This document shows, in pieces, positions 1 to 7,960 of a DNA stretch of 64,000 nt. The translations under genes and the position numbers were made by a program. Each line of letters begins with the position of its first letter. Positions within the stretch are counted from its first letter, which is position 1. The notes under the pieces were generated by a model that was not told the DNA's origin, did not search any database, and saw only the letters and a list, made by a program, of their open reading frames with translations. This DNA is from Flavobacterium beibuense (GTDB lineage: Bacteria > Bacteroidota > Bacteroidia > Flavobacteriales > Flavobacteriaceae), in contig NZ_JUIW01000004.1 in the NCBI RefSeq assembly GCF_004151245.1, positions 1 to 64,000 on the forward strand. The letters run 5' to 3'.

Positions 1-2
1 CA

Positions 3-1826
3 GCACAGTTTGCCATGGCACAAAATAAGGATACAGAAAAAGCAGACAAATTATACAGCCGTTTTGAATACATAGACGCTGCTCAGGAATATTTAAAACT
101 ATCGGGTAAAAAAGACCCTTATGTATACAGGCAGCTAGCCGAGAGTTACTATAACATGTTTAACAGCAAGGAGGCCATTAAATGGTATGAAAAGGCTGTT
201 AAAAGCAAACAGGATGCCGAGATCTATTACCACTATGCCCAGATGCTTAAGGCCGAAGGCAGATATGAAGAAGCGAATGCACAAATGATGACTTTTGCCA
301 AAATGGTTCCTAACGACCAAAGGGCAATCATTTTCATGAAAGATCCTGATTACTTACCAAAGCTTAAAAGCCAAACCAAACTTTTTGATGAGAAGTATCT
401 GGATATAAGCGATAAAAAATATACCGATTTTGGTGCTGTGCTAAACGACGACAATACATTTTACTTTACAAGTACCAGAAATACAGAACGCAGGACTTAC
501 GGAAGAAATGAAGAACCTTATCTTGACCTCTATGTAGCTACTTATCAGGGCGACGGAAAATTCAGCAAACCTACACCTGTAAGTGAAATTAACAGTAAAT
601 GGCATGATGGCCCTGCAGCAGTAACAGCAGATGGCAATACTATGTATTTTGCCAGTGAAAGTTTTAAAGAAGGTAAGTTTGAAAAAGACAAAGGACAGCA
701 AACAGGATTATTATATCTTTTTAAAGCTACTAAAGAAAACGGGAAATGGGGCAACGTTCAGGCATTACCAGTAAACGATAAACGTTGGTCATCTGCTAAC
801 CCTTCAATATCTGCAGATGGTAAAACTTTATATTTCTCATCAAACAGACAGGGTTCATTAGGTGAAACCGATATCTGGAAAGTAGAAATTAAAGGTGATA
901 ACTCTTATGGTAAACCGGAAAACCTGGGCCCAAAAGTTAATACTGAAGGAAGGGAAAGTTTCCCATACATAACTGCAGACAATAAACTATTCTTTGCTTC
1001 TGAAGGAAGAAAAGGATTTGGAGGTTATGATGTTTACATGATTGACCTCGCTAATAACGGTGAAGCCATTAACCTGGGCGAACCTATTAATACTGCTAAA
1101 GATGATTTTTCTTTCAGTTTCAATACAGCTCAAAATGTTGGTTTCTTTGCCAGTAATCGTTTAGGTTCAGACAACCTGTATATGGCTATCCCAATTTGCG
1201 GAGTACAGGCTATTGTAACGGTTAGAGACTCTAAAACAGGAAAAGTTATACCTGCAGGAAAAGTTGCAATTCTTGATGACAGAAACAATGTAATTGAAAC
1301 AAGAACTACTGATGACAGCGGTACTGTAAGCTATGAAGTGGATTGTGATACGCCATACATTATACAGGCATCTGCCGAAGGTTATAAAACAGAAAATTTC
1401 CCTGTTGATAAAACAAAAGGAGGAAAAGTTAATGTAATGGCCGACCTTGAACCGCTACAGGATCTTATTGTAGGAGACAGAGTTGTACTAAACGAAATTT
1501 ACTTTGAATACGACAAGAGTAACATTACTCAGGAAGCAGCTTCAGAGCTTAACAAACTAGTAGATGTTATGAAGTCTTACCCTAACATGGTTATCGAAGC
1601 TCAGGCACACACAGACAGCAGAGGTAGTGATGAGTACAACTTAAAACTTTCTGATGAAAGAGCTAAAGCCGTAGTACAGTATGTTGCTTCGCAGGGAATC
1701 TCCAGAGCAAGAATTTCCGGAAAAGGTTATGGAGAATCGCAACCTAAAGTAAATTGTGGTGATAACTGTACAGAAGAACAGCACGCAATAAACAGACGTA
1801 ATGAATTTGTTATAATTAAAAAATAA
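3..1826 (+). CDS. OmpA family protein with TPR and PD40 repeats (5' partial)
   Basis: Envelope protein that probably anchors to peptidoglycan at the periplasmic face of the outer membrane. The frame is open to the window edge: the codons before the first ATG (base 15) read Ala-Gln-Phe-Ala-Met-Ala, the end of a signal peptide, so the true start lies upstream. Counting from the ATG, residues about 3-100 are TPR-like, 140-400 hold about five PD40 blades (for example SADGKTLYFSSNRQG), 400-480 form a carboxypeptidase-regulatory-like domain, and 495-603 an OmpA C-terminal domain (EIYFEYDKSNIT, then AHTDSRGS). In Flavobacteriia this architecture usually follows a PorP/SprF gene of type IX secretion. 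That partner would lie left of the window and cannot be seen. Followed by a strong terminator. Confidence 0.88.
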   Translation, partial: AQFAMAQNKDTEKADKLYSRFEYIDAAQEYLKLSGKKDPYVYRQLAESYYNMFNSKEAIKWYEKAVKSKQDAEIYYHYAQMLKAEGRYEEANAQMMTFAKMVPNDQRAIIFMKDPDYLPKLKSQTKLFDEKYLDISDKKYTDFGAVLNDDNTFYFTSTRNTERRTYGRNEEPYLDLYVATYQGDGKFSKPTPVSEINSKWHDGPAAVTADGNTMYFASESFKEGKFEKDKGQQTGLLYLFKATKENGKWGNVQALPVNDKRWSSANPSISADGKTLYFSSNRQGSLGETDIWKVEIKGDNSYGKPENLGPKVNTEGRESFPYITADNKLFFASEGRKGFGGYDVYMIDLANNGEAINLGEPINTAKDDFSFSFNTAQNVGFFASNRLGSDNLYMAIPICGVQAIVTVRDSKTGKVIPAGKVAILDDRNNVIETRTTDDSGTVSYEVDCDTPYIIQASAEGYKTENFPVDKTKGGKVNVMADLEPLQDLIVGDRVVLNEIYFEYDKSNITQEAASELNKLVDVMKSYPNMVIEAQAHTDSRGSDEYNLKLSDERAKAVVQYVASQGISRARISGKGYGESQPKVNCGDNCTEEQHAINRRNEFVIIKK

Positions 1827-1849
1827 AACTAATAAATCTAACAAACGAC

Positions 1850-1881
1850 AAAAAAGCAGCCTTAATAAGGCTGCTTTTTTG
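1850..1881 (+). terminator. Rho-independent terminator of the OmpA gene
   Basis: Eight-bp stem GCAGCCTT/AAGGCTGC with loop AAT, preceded by a run of A and followed by six T (1875-1880). Confidence 0.9.
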
Positions 1882-1946
1882 TTTATTTTAACCTTTTTTT
1901 ATAACGAATTTACGTAATCGAATTTTACAGTTTGGTAACGCTTTAG

Positions 1947-1954
1947 TAATTTTG
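1947..1954 (+). promoter_or_regulatory. Promoter -7 box of the cupin gene
   Basis: TAATTTTG matches the Bacteroidota -7 consensus TAnnTTTG and lies 26 bases before the ATG at 1981. No well-spaced TTG -33 element is visible. Confidence 0.55.
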
Positions 1955-1980
1955 TCATGAATTAACTTTCGCCTTTATTT

Positions 1981-2853
1981 ATGCCTTTACACCTAACAGA
2001 AATAGAACGTGTAAAAACCATCTCGAAAGAAGATTTTTACAATAATTATGTAAAAAAGCAAAAACCACTTGTTATTGAGCAGCTGACTAAAGACTGGCCT
2101 GCTTATGAAAAATGGAAGCTAAATTATATTAAAGATATTGCAGGAGACAAGACTGTGCCCCTATATGATGACCGCCCGGTATCCCACAAAGACGGATTTA
2201 ACGAGGCCCATGCCGAAATGAAAATGGCAGATTATATAGACCTGATGCAATCTAAACCTACAAATTATCGTATATTTTTATATAACTTAATGAAGGAAGT
2301 GCCTTCACTACAAAATGACTTTAAATGGCCTGATTTAGGCATCAGGCTTATAAAGCAGCTGCCCATGCTGTTTTTTGGAGGGGAAAACTCTAAGGTATTT
2401 ATCCACTATGATATAGACTATTCTAATATTCTTCATTTCCATTTTCACGGCAAAAAAAGATGCATTCTTTTTGCGCCAAACCAAACCCCTTACTTATATA
2501 AGGTTCCGCATGCATTAATATCAAGAGAAGATATTGATTTTGACAATCCGGACCTTGAGAGATGGCCAGCGTTAAAACACGCAGAAGGTTTGGTAGCTAA
2601 TTTAGAACACGGCGAAATGCTTTATATGCCAGAAGGATATTGGCATTATATGAAATACATAACACCGGGGTTCTCTATGAGCTTAAGGGCCCTTCCAAGA
2701 AAATTCAGCAATCTGTCAAAAGCTGTTTATAATATTTTTGTAATGAGACATTTTGATAGTTTGATGAGACGTTATAAAGGCCAGGCATGGATTGATTATA
2801 AAAATGAAGAAGCCGTTAAGCGAACCCATAAAAAACTTAATATAACCCAATAA
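1981..2853 (+). CDS. Cupin-like (JmjC-type) domain protein
   Basis: Probable 2-oxoglutarate/Fe(II)-dependent oxygenase of the cupin_8/JmjC type, 290 residues, cytoplasmic, with no signal peptide. The metal triad is visible: His142 and Asp144 in the HYDID motif, and a distal His222 in GYWHYMKY. Lys159 shortly after the first motif could contact the 2-oxoglutarate co-substrate. The N-terminal part (ISKEDFYNNYVKKQKPLVIE) is the usual JmjC lead-in. Substrate is unknown; relatives hydroxylate proteins or small molecules. It has its own -7 box and a terminator, so it appears monocistronic. Confidence 0.75.
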   Translation: MPLHLTEIERVKTISKEDFYNNYVKKQKPLVIEQLTKDWPAYEKWKLNYIKDIAGDKTVPLYDDRPVSHKDGFNEAHAEMKMADYIDLMQSKPTNYRIFLYNLMKEVPSLQNDFKWPDLGIRLIKQLPMLFFGGENSKVFIHYDIDYSNILHFHFHGKKRCILFAPNQTPYLYKVPHALISREDIDFDNPDLERWPALKHAEGLVANLEHGEMLYMPEGYWHYMKYITPGFSMSLRALPRKFSNLSKAVYNIFVMRHFDSLMRRYKGQAWIDYKNEEAVKRTHKKLNITQ

Positions 2854-2858
2854 TAAAC

Positions 2859-2887
2859 AGTCCTGTTCGAAAGAATGGGATTTTTTA
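2859..2887 (+). terminator. Terminator of the cupin gene
   Basis: Ten-bp stem AGTCCTGTTC/GAATGGGATT (three wobble pairs) with loop GAAA, running into six T (2881-2886). Confidence 0.75.
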
Positions 2888-2914
2888 TACCTTTAATAAA
2901 AACAGTAAGCCCTA

Positions 2915-3382
2915 ATGCATAAAACATACACCGTAGAAGAAGCAAAACGAAAACTGGAGCACTACTGTTCTTATCAGGACCGCTGCCATGATGAAGTTGA
3001 GCAGAAACTAAAGGGCATGAATATGATACAGCAGGCAAGTGATGTAATTATTGCTCACCTTATAGAGCATAATTTCCTAAATGAAGAGCGCTTTGCAAAA
3101 AGTTTTGCAAGAGGTAAATTCCGTATTAAAAAATGGGGACGCATACGTATTAAAAATGAGCTTAAACTCCGTAATATTTCCAAATATAACTTAGATGCTG
3201 CATTAAAGGAAATTCCGGACGATGAATATTTTTCAGCTTTTGATGAGCTTGCAGAAAAGCAATGGGAAAACATAAGAGAGTCTGATATTCAGAAGAAAAA
3301 GAAAAAATTATTTGATTTTTTAATGAGAAAAGGATTTGAAAGTAATCTTATTTATAACAAAATATCAGAATTATGTAAATAA
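2915..3382 (+). CDS. recX: Regulatory protein RecX
   Basis: RecX family modulator of RecA, 155 residues. It binds the RecA filament and inhibits recombinase activity. The sequence is built from the family's three-helix repeats: CSYQDRCHDEVEQKL and the block around DVIIAHLIEHNFLNEERFAKSFARGK, which carries the diagnostic F-x-D/N-E-x-R-FA-x-x-F pattern, followed by KWGRIRIKNELKLRNIS. Length fits the family. recA is not in the window. The start ATG at 2915 lies 28 bases after the preceding terminator. Confidence 0.9.
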   Translation: MHKTYTVEEAKRKLEHYCSYQDRCHDEVEQKLKGMNMIQQASDVIIAHLIEHNFLNEERFAKSFARGKFRIKKWGRIRIKNELKLRNISKYNLDAALKEIPDDEYFSAFDELAEKQWENIRESDIQKKKKKLFDFLMRKGFESNLIYNKISELCK

Positions 3383-3477
3383 TCGCTGATGTACTATTTT
3401 CTTAAATAAATGTTAAATTTTTTTATTAATTTAGCAGTCCCCACAAATATATAATAACGTAAAAATCCCCTAGTGCT

Positions 3478-5319
3478 ATGAGAACAAAACTTCTTTTGGC
3501 CACCTTGTTACTTACGGCCTTTTGCTACGGACAAGAGTTTAAGTTTAATGAAATTAACACTACAGGCAGACAACTGGTTTTTGCTAAACCGGATAGTGCT
3601 ATAGCTTATATTAAGAAAGGTCTGCGTGAAGCAAAAAGAAAAAAAGTTCATGACACCATTGTAAGCGACCTTTACAATCTTTATGGCGTTCGTGAATTAA
3701 TGCTAACTGAGTTTGACTCGGCAATCTATTATTTTCAAAAATCTGCCGACTACTCAAAAGGTTTCACGGAAAGACAGACAAAACCCCTTATCAATGTAGC
3801 CATATCCATTAGAAATAAAGGTGATTATGACGAGTCTATTAAACGATTAAACAACTTATTAAAATCCGGAAATCCGTCAAATAAGTCTAAAGCAATAATA
3901 TATGGTGAACTCGCTTCAAACTACACCCTAAAGTTTGATAACGATACTGCAATAAAATACCTGCTTAAAGCGATAGATGTCCTTAAAAATCTTAAAAATG
4001 ATGTAGAAATCTATTCGGTTAAGCAAAAACTGGCAAATATTTATCTGGTAAAAGGAAACTACAATTTTGGCCTTGATTTATATAGGGAATGTATAGAAGG
4101 GTTTAAAAAAAGTGATGACCTTAAAAATTATTACTATACCCTGTTAAACAAAGCCGAATGCCTTATACAACTTGACAGGCTGGACGAAGCAAAAAAAGAC
4201 TTAAGAATAAGCCTTGAAGGGTTAAAAGCATACAACGACATTGCCGTTATGGGTGTAGCCTATTCTAAAATAGGACATATTGAAGTACGTGAAGGAAACG
4301 AGAAACAGGCAATGGAAGATTATCAGCATGCTATGGATAACCTTCTAATGGTTAACTCTCCTTATGTTATAAGAATTGGCATGGAGTATATTAATCATCT
4401 TAACCGTTACGGACAAAAAAACAAATCGCTTAAAATAATTGACCAGGTTACGGATACAGATTCCTATAAAAATGCCAATATTGAAGATAAAATGTATTTC
4501 CTTCAGGCAATGGCAGACACCTATAATTTAACCGGAAACTATAAAAAAGCAGCAGAAAACTATGTAGAAACCGTTAAACTTAAAGACTCCATAGCCATAA
4601 TGGATAAGGAGAGCGCTTTAAATGAAGTACAGGGAAGACTGCAAAACGAACTTCAGCGTGAAAAGAACATAGCCCTTGAAAACCGTAATGAAGCACTGGA
4701 ACAAAATGCCAAGAAAAACAGGATTATATTTTGGTCCAGCATTATAATAAGTCTTGCCATAATTGCATTAATACTATTTATATTAAGAGCTGTACGACTT
4801 AAAAGCCAACTACAAAACGAAGAACTGAAAACAATAGCCGCAGAAAAAAACCTTTTGGAGCAACAGGCCCAACATGATAAAGAGTTTTTTGATGCCCAAA
4901 AAGAACGCATAAAAGAAAAACAGCGCGAACTTACTTCGTCTGCATTAAGGATGGCAAACATTCAGGACAGTATTAATGATATTATAGATAAATGCAAAGA
5001 TAATTCCCTTACATCCATTAATGAAGTAAGAAAAGAACTCCAGCACCTTGTTAAACAAAAAGACTACTGGAAACAATTTGAAACTCGATTTAATAAGGTA
5101 CATCCTGAATTCAATACTTTTTTAGCAGACAAATTTGAAAATCTGACAAAGAACGATCTTGAGTTTTGTTCACTTCTAAAGCTTAATCTATCAAATAAGG
5201 AGATTGCTTCATTGCTTCAGATTTCACATGAAAGTGTTATTACCAAGAAGTACAGGATTAAGAAAAAGATGAATATTCAGGAAGATGTGGAGTTTGATAA
5301 GCTTATCATGGAAATCTAG
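3478..5319 (+). CDS. TPR membrane protein with C-terminal LuxR-like HTH
   Basis: Likely one-component transcription regulator tied to the inner membrane, 613 residues. Visible parts: signal peptide 1-18 (LLLATLLLTAFCYGQ), TPR array about 20-380, a membrane segment about 416-438 (WSSIIISLAIIALILFIL), a charged coiled coil 440-500, and a C-terminal HTH (LTKNDLEFCSLLKLNLSNKE, then SLLQISHESV) resembling LuxR/GerE folds. The TPRs would be periplasmic and the HTH cytoplasmic. The same design recurs in the gene at 44780-46252. Ligand and targets are unknown. Bacteroidota carry many such proteins; DNA binding here is inferred from the HTH only. Confidence 0.75.
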   Translation: MRTKLLLATLLLTAFCYGQEFKFNEINTTGRQLVFAKPDSAIAYIKKGLREAKRKKVHDTIVSDLYNLYGVRELMLTEFDSAIYYFQKSADYSKGFTERQTKPLINVAISIRNKGDYDESIKRLNNLLKSGNPSNKSKAIIYGELASNYTLKFDNDTAIKYLLKAIDVLKNLKNDVEIYSVKQKLANIYLVKGNYNFGLDLYRECIEGFKKSDDLKNYYYTLLNKAECLIQLDRLDEAKKDLRISLEGLKAYNDIAVMGVAYSKIGHIEVREGNEKQAMEDYQHAMDNLLMVNSPYVIRIGMEYINHLNRYGQKNKSLKIIDQVTDTDSYKNANIEDKMYFLQAMADTYNLTGNYKKAAENYVETVKLKDSIAIMDKESALNEVQGRLQNELQREKNIALENRNEALEQNAKKNRIIFWSSIIISLAIIALILFILRAVRLKSQLQNEELKTIAAEKNLLEQQAQHDKEFFDAQKERIKEKQRELTSSALRMANIQDSINDIIDKCKDNSLTSINEVRKELQHLVKQKDYWKQFETRFNKVHPEFNTFLADKFENLTKNDLEFCSLLKLNLSNKEIASLLQISHESVITKKYRIKKKMNIQEDVEFDKLIMEI

Positions 5320-5353
5320 ACTGAATTCTTAAGAAATCCTGAACCTTAAAAAC

Positions 5354-5428
5354 ATAGACAAAATAAAAACACTTGAAATACAGAGTTTTAACTAATAAAA
5401 AAATATACTTTGTCTATAATTTGTCTAT
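5354..5428. repeat. Three copies of a 9-mer (one inverted)
   Basis: TTTGTCTAT occurs at 5409-5417 and 5420-5428, start to start 11 bases, or one helical turn. Its reverse complement ATAGACAAA lies at 5354-5362. They stand just upstream of the promoter of candidate small RNA A and could be activator or repressor sites; that role is inference. Confidence 0.5.
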
Positions 5429-5434
5429 TAAAAT

Positions 5435-5469
5435 TTTGTTAAAATATCAAATTGAATGTAGTAGATTTG
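5435..5469 (+). promoter_or_regulatory. Promoter of candidate small RNA A
   Basis: TTTG at 5435-5438 and TAGATTTG at 5462-5469, spaced 23 bases. Together they fit the Bacteroidota -33/-7 promoter, at the long end of its spacing. Confidence 0.5.
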
Positions 5470-5473
5470 TAAA

Positions 5474-5663
5474 AGGAAAGTCGACGAAACATTTGTTAAA
5501 TCCGACAAACGGTAAATTGGCTTATACGTTCAAACATTTGCATTTCCTGCTTTATTACTAAATATGCTTGGTGCTTATTTGCCCATAAAATGTAATGCCC
5601 CCGCATTTTATATTTAGCATAACACCGGTGGTTTAAAGCCCCCTAAACCATCGGTGTTTTTAA
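5474..5663 (+). ncRNA. Candidate small RNA A (about 190 nt)
   Basis: Non-coding stretch bounded by a promoter-like element (5435-5469) and a strong terminator (5621-5662). It contains a hairpin with 8-bp arms ATAAAATG (5585-5592) and CATTTTAT (5604-5611), or alternatively a shorter one, AATGC/GCATT. The only frame inside or across it is a 62-codon frame (5373-5561) that starts before the promoter and looks random. No known RNA family was recognised. The GGAAAGTC near its start recalls RNase P RNA, but the rest does not fit. Confidence 0.45.
5621..5662 (+). terminator. Strong terminator with no protein gene upstream
   Basis: Fifteen-bp stem AACACCGGTGGTTTA/TAAACCATCGGTGTT (one wobble) with an 8-base loop, followed by T-rich sequence. 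It lies 300 bases after the nearest stop codon, so it most likely ends a non-coding transcript. Confidence 0.85.
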
Positions 5664-5903
5664 TAAAGAAAATCATACTAAAAATCAATTACTATTAAAT
5701 TCCCCACCATTTTTTGATGAAAACACCTACTGAAACTTCCTAAAACACAAAAACTACACTGTTTATTCTGTTACATTTTAGGCTATTTTCTGCTTAAAAT
5801 ACAACAATTCATAAATAATAGTATTTACATTATAAATAAACTACTTGTTAATTAAAATTTAAGCAAAAATTCAGCGCCATATACATAAATAATTATATAT
5901 CAG
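5664..5903. other. AT-rich spacer between the two candidate RNAs
   Basis: No open frame of note and no clear hairpin. The sequence is very AT-rich, and its right end leads into the TATATTTG box at 5904-5911. Confidence 0.5.
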
Positions 5904-5911
5904 TATATTTG
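5904..5911 (+). promoter_or_regulatory. Promoter -7 box of candidate small RNA B
   Basis: TATATTTG is an exact TAnnTTTG match. No good -33 TTG is seen, so the promoter call rests on the -7 box and the structured sequence after it. Confidence 0.45.
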
Positions 5912-5915
5912 CCCG

Positions 5916-6118
5916 ATTTTAAACGTTAACAAATATTTAAAATATTAATTTTCATTTAAAATTTAATTACAGATTAGGTTATAAAAAACACAAGTCAGCT
6001 AAATAGTGATTGGCTGATTTTAACAAGCATATTATGGGTTTTAGTTCCCGTAATGTTTAGTAATTTTTTAGTTGGATGCAAGGAACCCCCTACTCTCGTA
6101 AGGGGTTTCTTATTTTAT
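5916..6118 (+). ncRNA. Candidate small RNA B (about 200 nt)
   Basis: Three hairpins in a row follow a TATATTTG box: TCAGC/GCTGA around 5996-6017; an 8-bp stem ATTATGGG (6031-6038) with CCCGTAAT (6047-6054, one wobble); and a 9-bp terminator stem at 6081-6110. The T-rich tail lies on the plus strand, so the terminator serves a plus-strand transcript, yet no plus-strand protein gene lies upstream. It converges on the ketoacyl synthase gene and may overlap that gene's 3' end. Family unknown. Confidence 0.45.
6081..6118 (+). terminator. Terminator of candidate small RNA B
   Basis: Stem AGGAACCCC (6081-6089) with GGGGTTTCT (6102-6110), followed by TATTTTATTT. On the minus strand no T-run follows the stem. 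Confidence 0.75.
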
Positions 6119-7275
6119 TTAGTTACCAGTATACTTACTGCATTACCACCAAAACCTACCGCATTTACAAGAATTTTGGAAAGCTTTTTATCCTGAATGA
6201 AGTTTTCTTTATCCACAAATGGTATTCCTATAAATTTTTCATTATTGAGCATCATGACTGCCATTTCAAGACTAAGTAAGCCAGAGGCACCAAAAGTATG
6301 CCCAATCTTCCATTTATTACTGGTTAATAACGGAGTGTGATTATCAAATACTTTTTTTATAGCATTATATTCTGACATATCTCCTTTAATGGTTCCCGGG
6401 GCGTGCATAATTACAGCATCAACCTCAGTAACATCTATACCTTCCATAGCCATAAGCATGGACTTTTGAAGACAATCTGCATCCGTAGATATAGAAACAC
6501 TATGTTTTAAGACCTCTGTAGAATATCCTACCCCTTCAATGTATGCTAGAGCATCGGGCTTTCTTCCGGGTTCAAGACAGGCTATGGCAGCGCCTTCACC
6601 AAGCACCATAGTATTTACTTCTTTATCCATATCTAATGCACGGCACGGATATTCGGCCTGTTGTGAAGAATAAATTTTCATTGCCTGCATCTGGGCAATG
6701 GTAAATGGTGTTAAGGGTGCTTCACTGCCACCAACCATAAACTTATCAGACATACCCCCTCTTAACCAGGCTATACCATTTAAAAGTGCATGCAAAGCCG
6801 TTGAACAGGTTATGGAATGTGATATTTCGGGGCCGGTACTTTTAAGATCATGGGCTATCCAGGAAGATATATTACCCAATGTTGTAGATGGCGATGCCTG
6901 TACACTGGTTTTACCAGTATTTATAAACTCACTGTAATGGTTCTCAAAAAGCTCTGTAGCCCCTCTGGAAGAACCTATATTAATACCAAATACATCTCCT
7001 TCTTTCCATCCGGCTGCCTTTGCGGCACTTCTTGAAGCTAAAATGGCATATAGTACTGACTTATCAAGATAACGGTATTTTGAATCGGAATTTGCCAATT
7101 CACTTACCAGTTTTTCCAACTGGTCATTAAGTGCAGCTACAGGTACATTTTTATTGCCTACGTCTTTAAAACTTATTTTAGTTGCTGGTTTAAGATAACT
7201 TTCCCATACCTCTTGAGGTGTACGCCCTAAAGGAGAAAAAGAAGCTATGGAAGTTATGGAAACAGGTATTGTCAA
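6115..7275 (-). CDS. Beta-ketoacyl synthase family protein (TTG start)
   Basis: Condensing enzyme of the KAS I/II fold, 386 residues from the chosen start. All three catalytic residues are present: Cys157 in SITCSTALHALL, His291 in HAPGT (usually HGTGT) and His326 in KIGHTFGASG. The longest frame begins at 7311, but that extension holds a promoter-like box (7294-7301) and abuts the terminator of the upstream gene. I therefore place the start at the TTG at 7275, giving MTIPVSITSIASFSPLG, which fits the family N-terminus. No acyl carrier protein gene is adjacent. Nearby biotin genes suggest, but do not prove, a role in acyl-chain supply such as pimeloyl formation. Confidence 0.8.
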   Translation of the reverse strand: MTIPVSITSIASFSPLGRTPQEVWESYLKPATKISFKDVGNKNVPVAALNDQLEKLVSELANSDSKYRYLDKSVLYAILASRSAAKAAGWKEGDVFGINIGSSRGATELFENHYSEFINTGKTSVQASPSTTLGNISSWIAHDLKSTGPEISHSITCSTALHALLNGIAWLRGGMSDKFMVGGSEAPLTPFTIAQMQAMKIYSSQQAEYPCRALDMDKEVNTMVLGEGAAIACLEPGRKPDALAYIEGVGYSTEVLKHSVSISTDADCLQKSMLMAMEGIDVTEVDAVIMHAPGTIKGDMSEYNAIKKVFDNHTPLLTSNKWKIGHTFGASGLLSLEMAVMMLNNEKFIGIPFVDKENFIQDKKLSKILVNAVGFGGNAVSILVTK

Positions 7276-7293
7276 AATAGTAGAATTTGCCAA

Positions 7294-7301
7294 CAAAAAT
7301 A
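7294..7301 (-). promoter_or_regulatory. Promoter -7 box of the ketoacyl synthase gene
   Basis: TATTTTTG on the minus strand, 18 bases before the TTG start and just after the terminator of the SET gene. No matching -33 element is seen. Confidence 0.45.
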
Positions 7302-7311
7302 CGGCAAACAA

Positions 7312-7337
7312 TAAAAAAAACCGAGGATTAACCCCGG
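7312..7337 (-). terminator. Terminator overlapping the SET gene stop codon
   Basis: On the minus strand CCGGGG/CCTCGG with a TTAAT loop, then eight T. The stem is formed by the last codons and stop of the SET gene. It ends the bio operon and separates it from the ketoacyl synthase. Confidence 0.8.
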
Positions 7338-7930
7338 TTTAATATGTTTTGCGGATAATAACATGTCTTTATGGACCTAAGCAGACTTTGTCCATGAATT
7401 ACCTTACTGAATTCTTCCCAATTGGGTTGTGAAACAAACTTTTGCAAAGGCTGGTCTACCAAGCCAATACGAGGTAGGTTATCCAAAATGTGCTTGTCCC
7501 ATTCCTCATGATATTTTAAAATATCATCGGGGTAAACCACTTTTCTAACAGTACCTTCATCTTCTGCCTCAAAGGGTTCAGATACGTTAAGGTAACCATA
7601 GTCATCCGTTAGTTGCTCTCCGGGATATATATCCCTTATGGCAATCTCAAAATCATAGGCAGTAGACATACAGCTTGGATTAAAGCTGTGGTTTACATAC
7701 TTGGCAATATCCCAACACAGTACTTTCTCTCCCCTGCCGTTAACAAAGCAGTAGGTTTCAATAAAACTATGCATTAAAGGATTTATCCGTTGTATATCCT
7801 CAGTGGTGTATACACTGTCCAGGTCATCCTGAACCCATGTTATAGTACCTTTAGGAATAAATTTTTTCGCTACAACACCATAGCCCACTATGTTGTTGAT
7901 AAAGCGCAGTTCGGTATCAGGATGTATCAT
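7328..7930 (-). CDS. SET domain protein
   Basis: SET-fold protein of 200 residues, a probable lysine methyltransferase using S-adenosylmethionine; bacterial members have poorly known targets. The hallmark motifs are present: a GYGVVAKKFIPKGT strand at the N-terminus, YVNHSFNPSC (the NHS/C pseudoknot motif) in the middle, and EQLTDDYGY toward the C-terminus. It is the last gene of the unit DUF2007-bioD-bioA-SET, 30 bases after bioA. Its 3' end is embedded in the terminator stem. A link to biotin synthesis is suggested only by position. Confidence 0.8.
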   Translation of the reverse strand: MIHPDTELRFINNIVGYGVVAKKFIPKGTITWVQDDLDSVYTTEDIQRINPLMHSFIETYCFVNGRGEKVLCWDIAKYVNHSFNPSCMSTAYDFEIAIRDIYPGEQLTDDYGYLNVSEPFEAEDEGTVRKVVYPDDILKYHEEWDKHILDNLPRIGLVDQPLQKFVSQPNWEEFSKVIHGQSLLRSIKTCYYPQNILNRG

Positions 7931-7960
7931 AAAAAGATAGCGATAAATAGTAAAACTAAT

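Noticed and set aside
5373..5561. 62-codon plus-strand frame in the gene-free region
   Set aside because: Crosses the promoter box of candidate RNA A, has no similarity to a known protein and an odd Lys/Ile/Phe/Tyr-rich composition; looks random.
5474..5600. Possible RNase P RNA because of GGAAAGTC near the start
   Set aside because: The stretch is far too short and the other conserved blocks of rnpB are absent.
7276..7311. N-terminal extension of the ketoacyl synthase
   Set aside because: Holds a promoter box and abuts a terminator; the TTG start explains the family N-terminus better.
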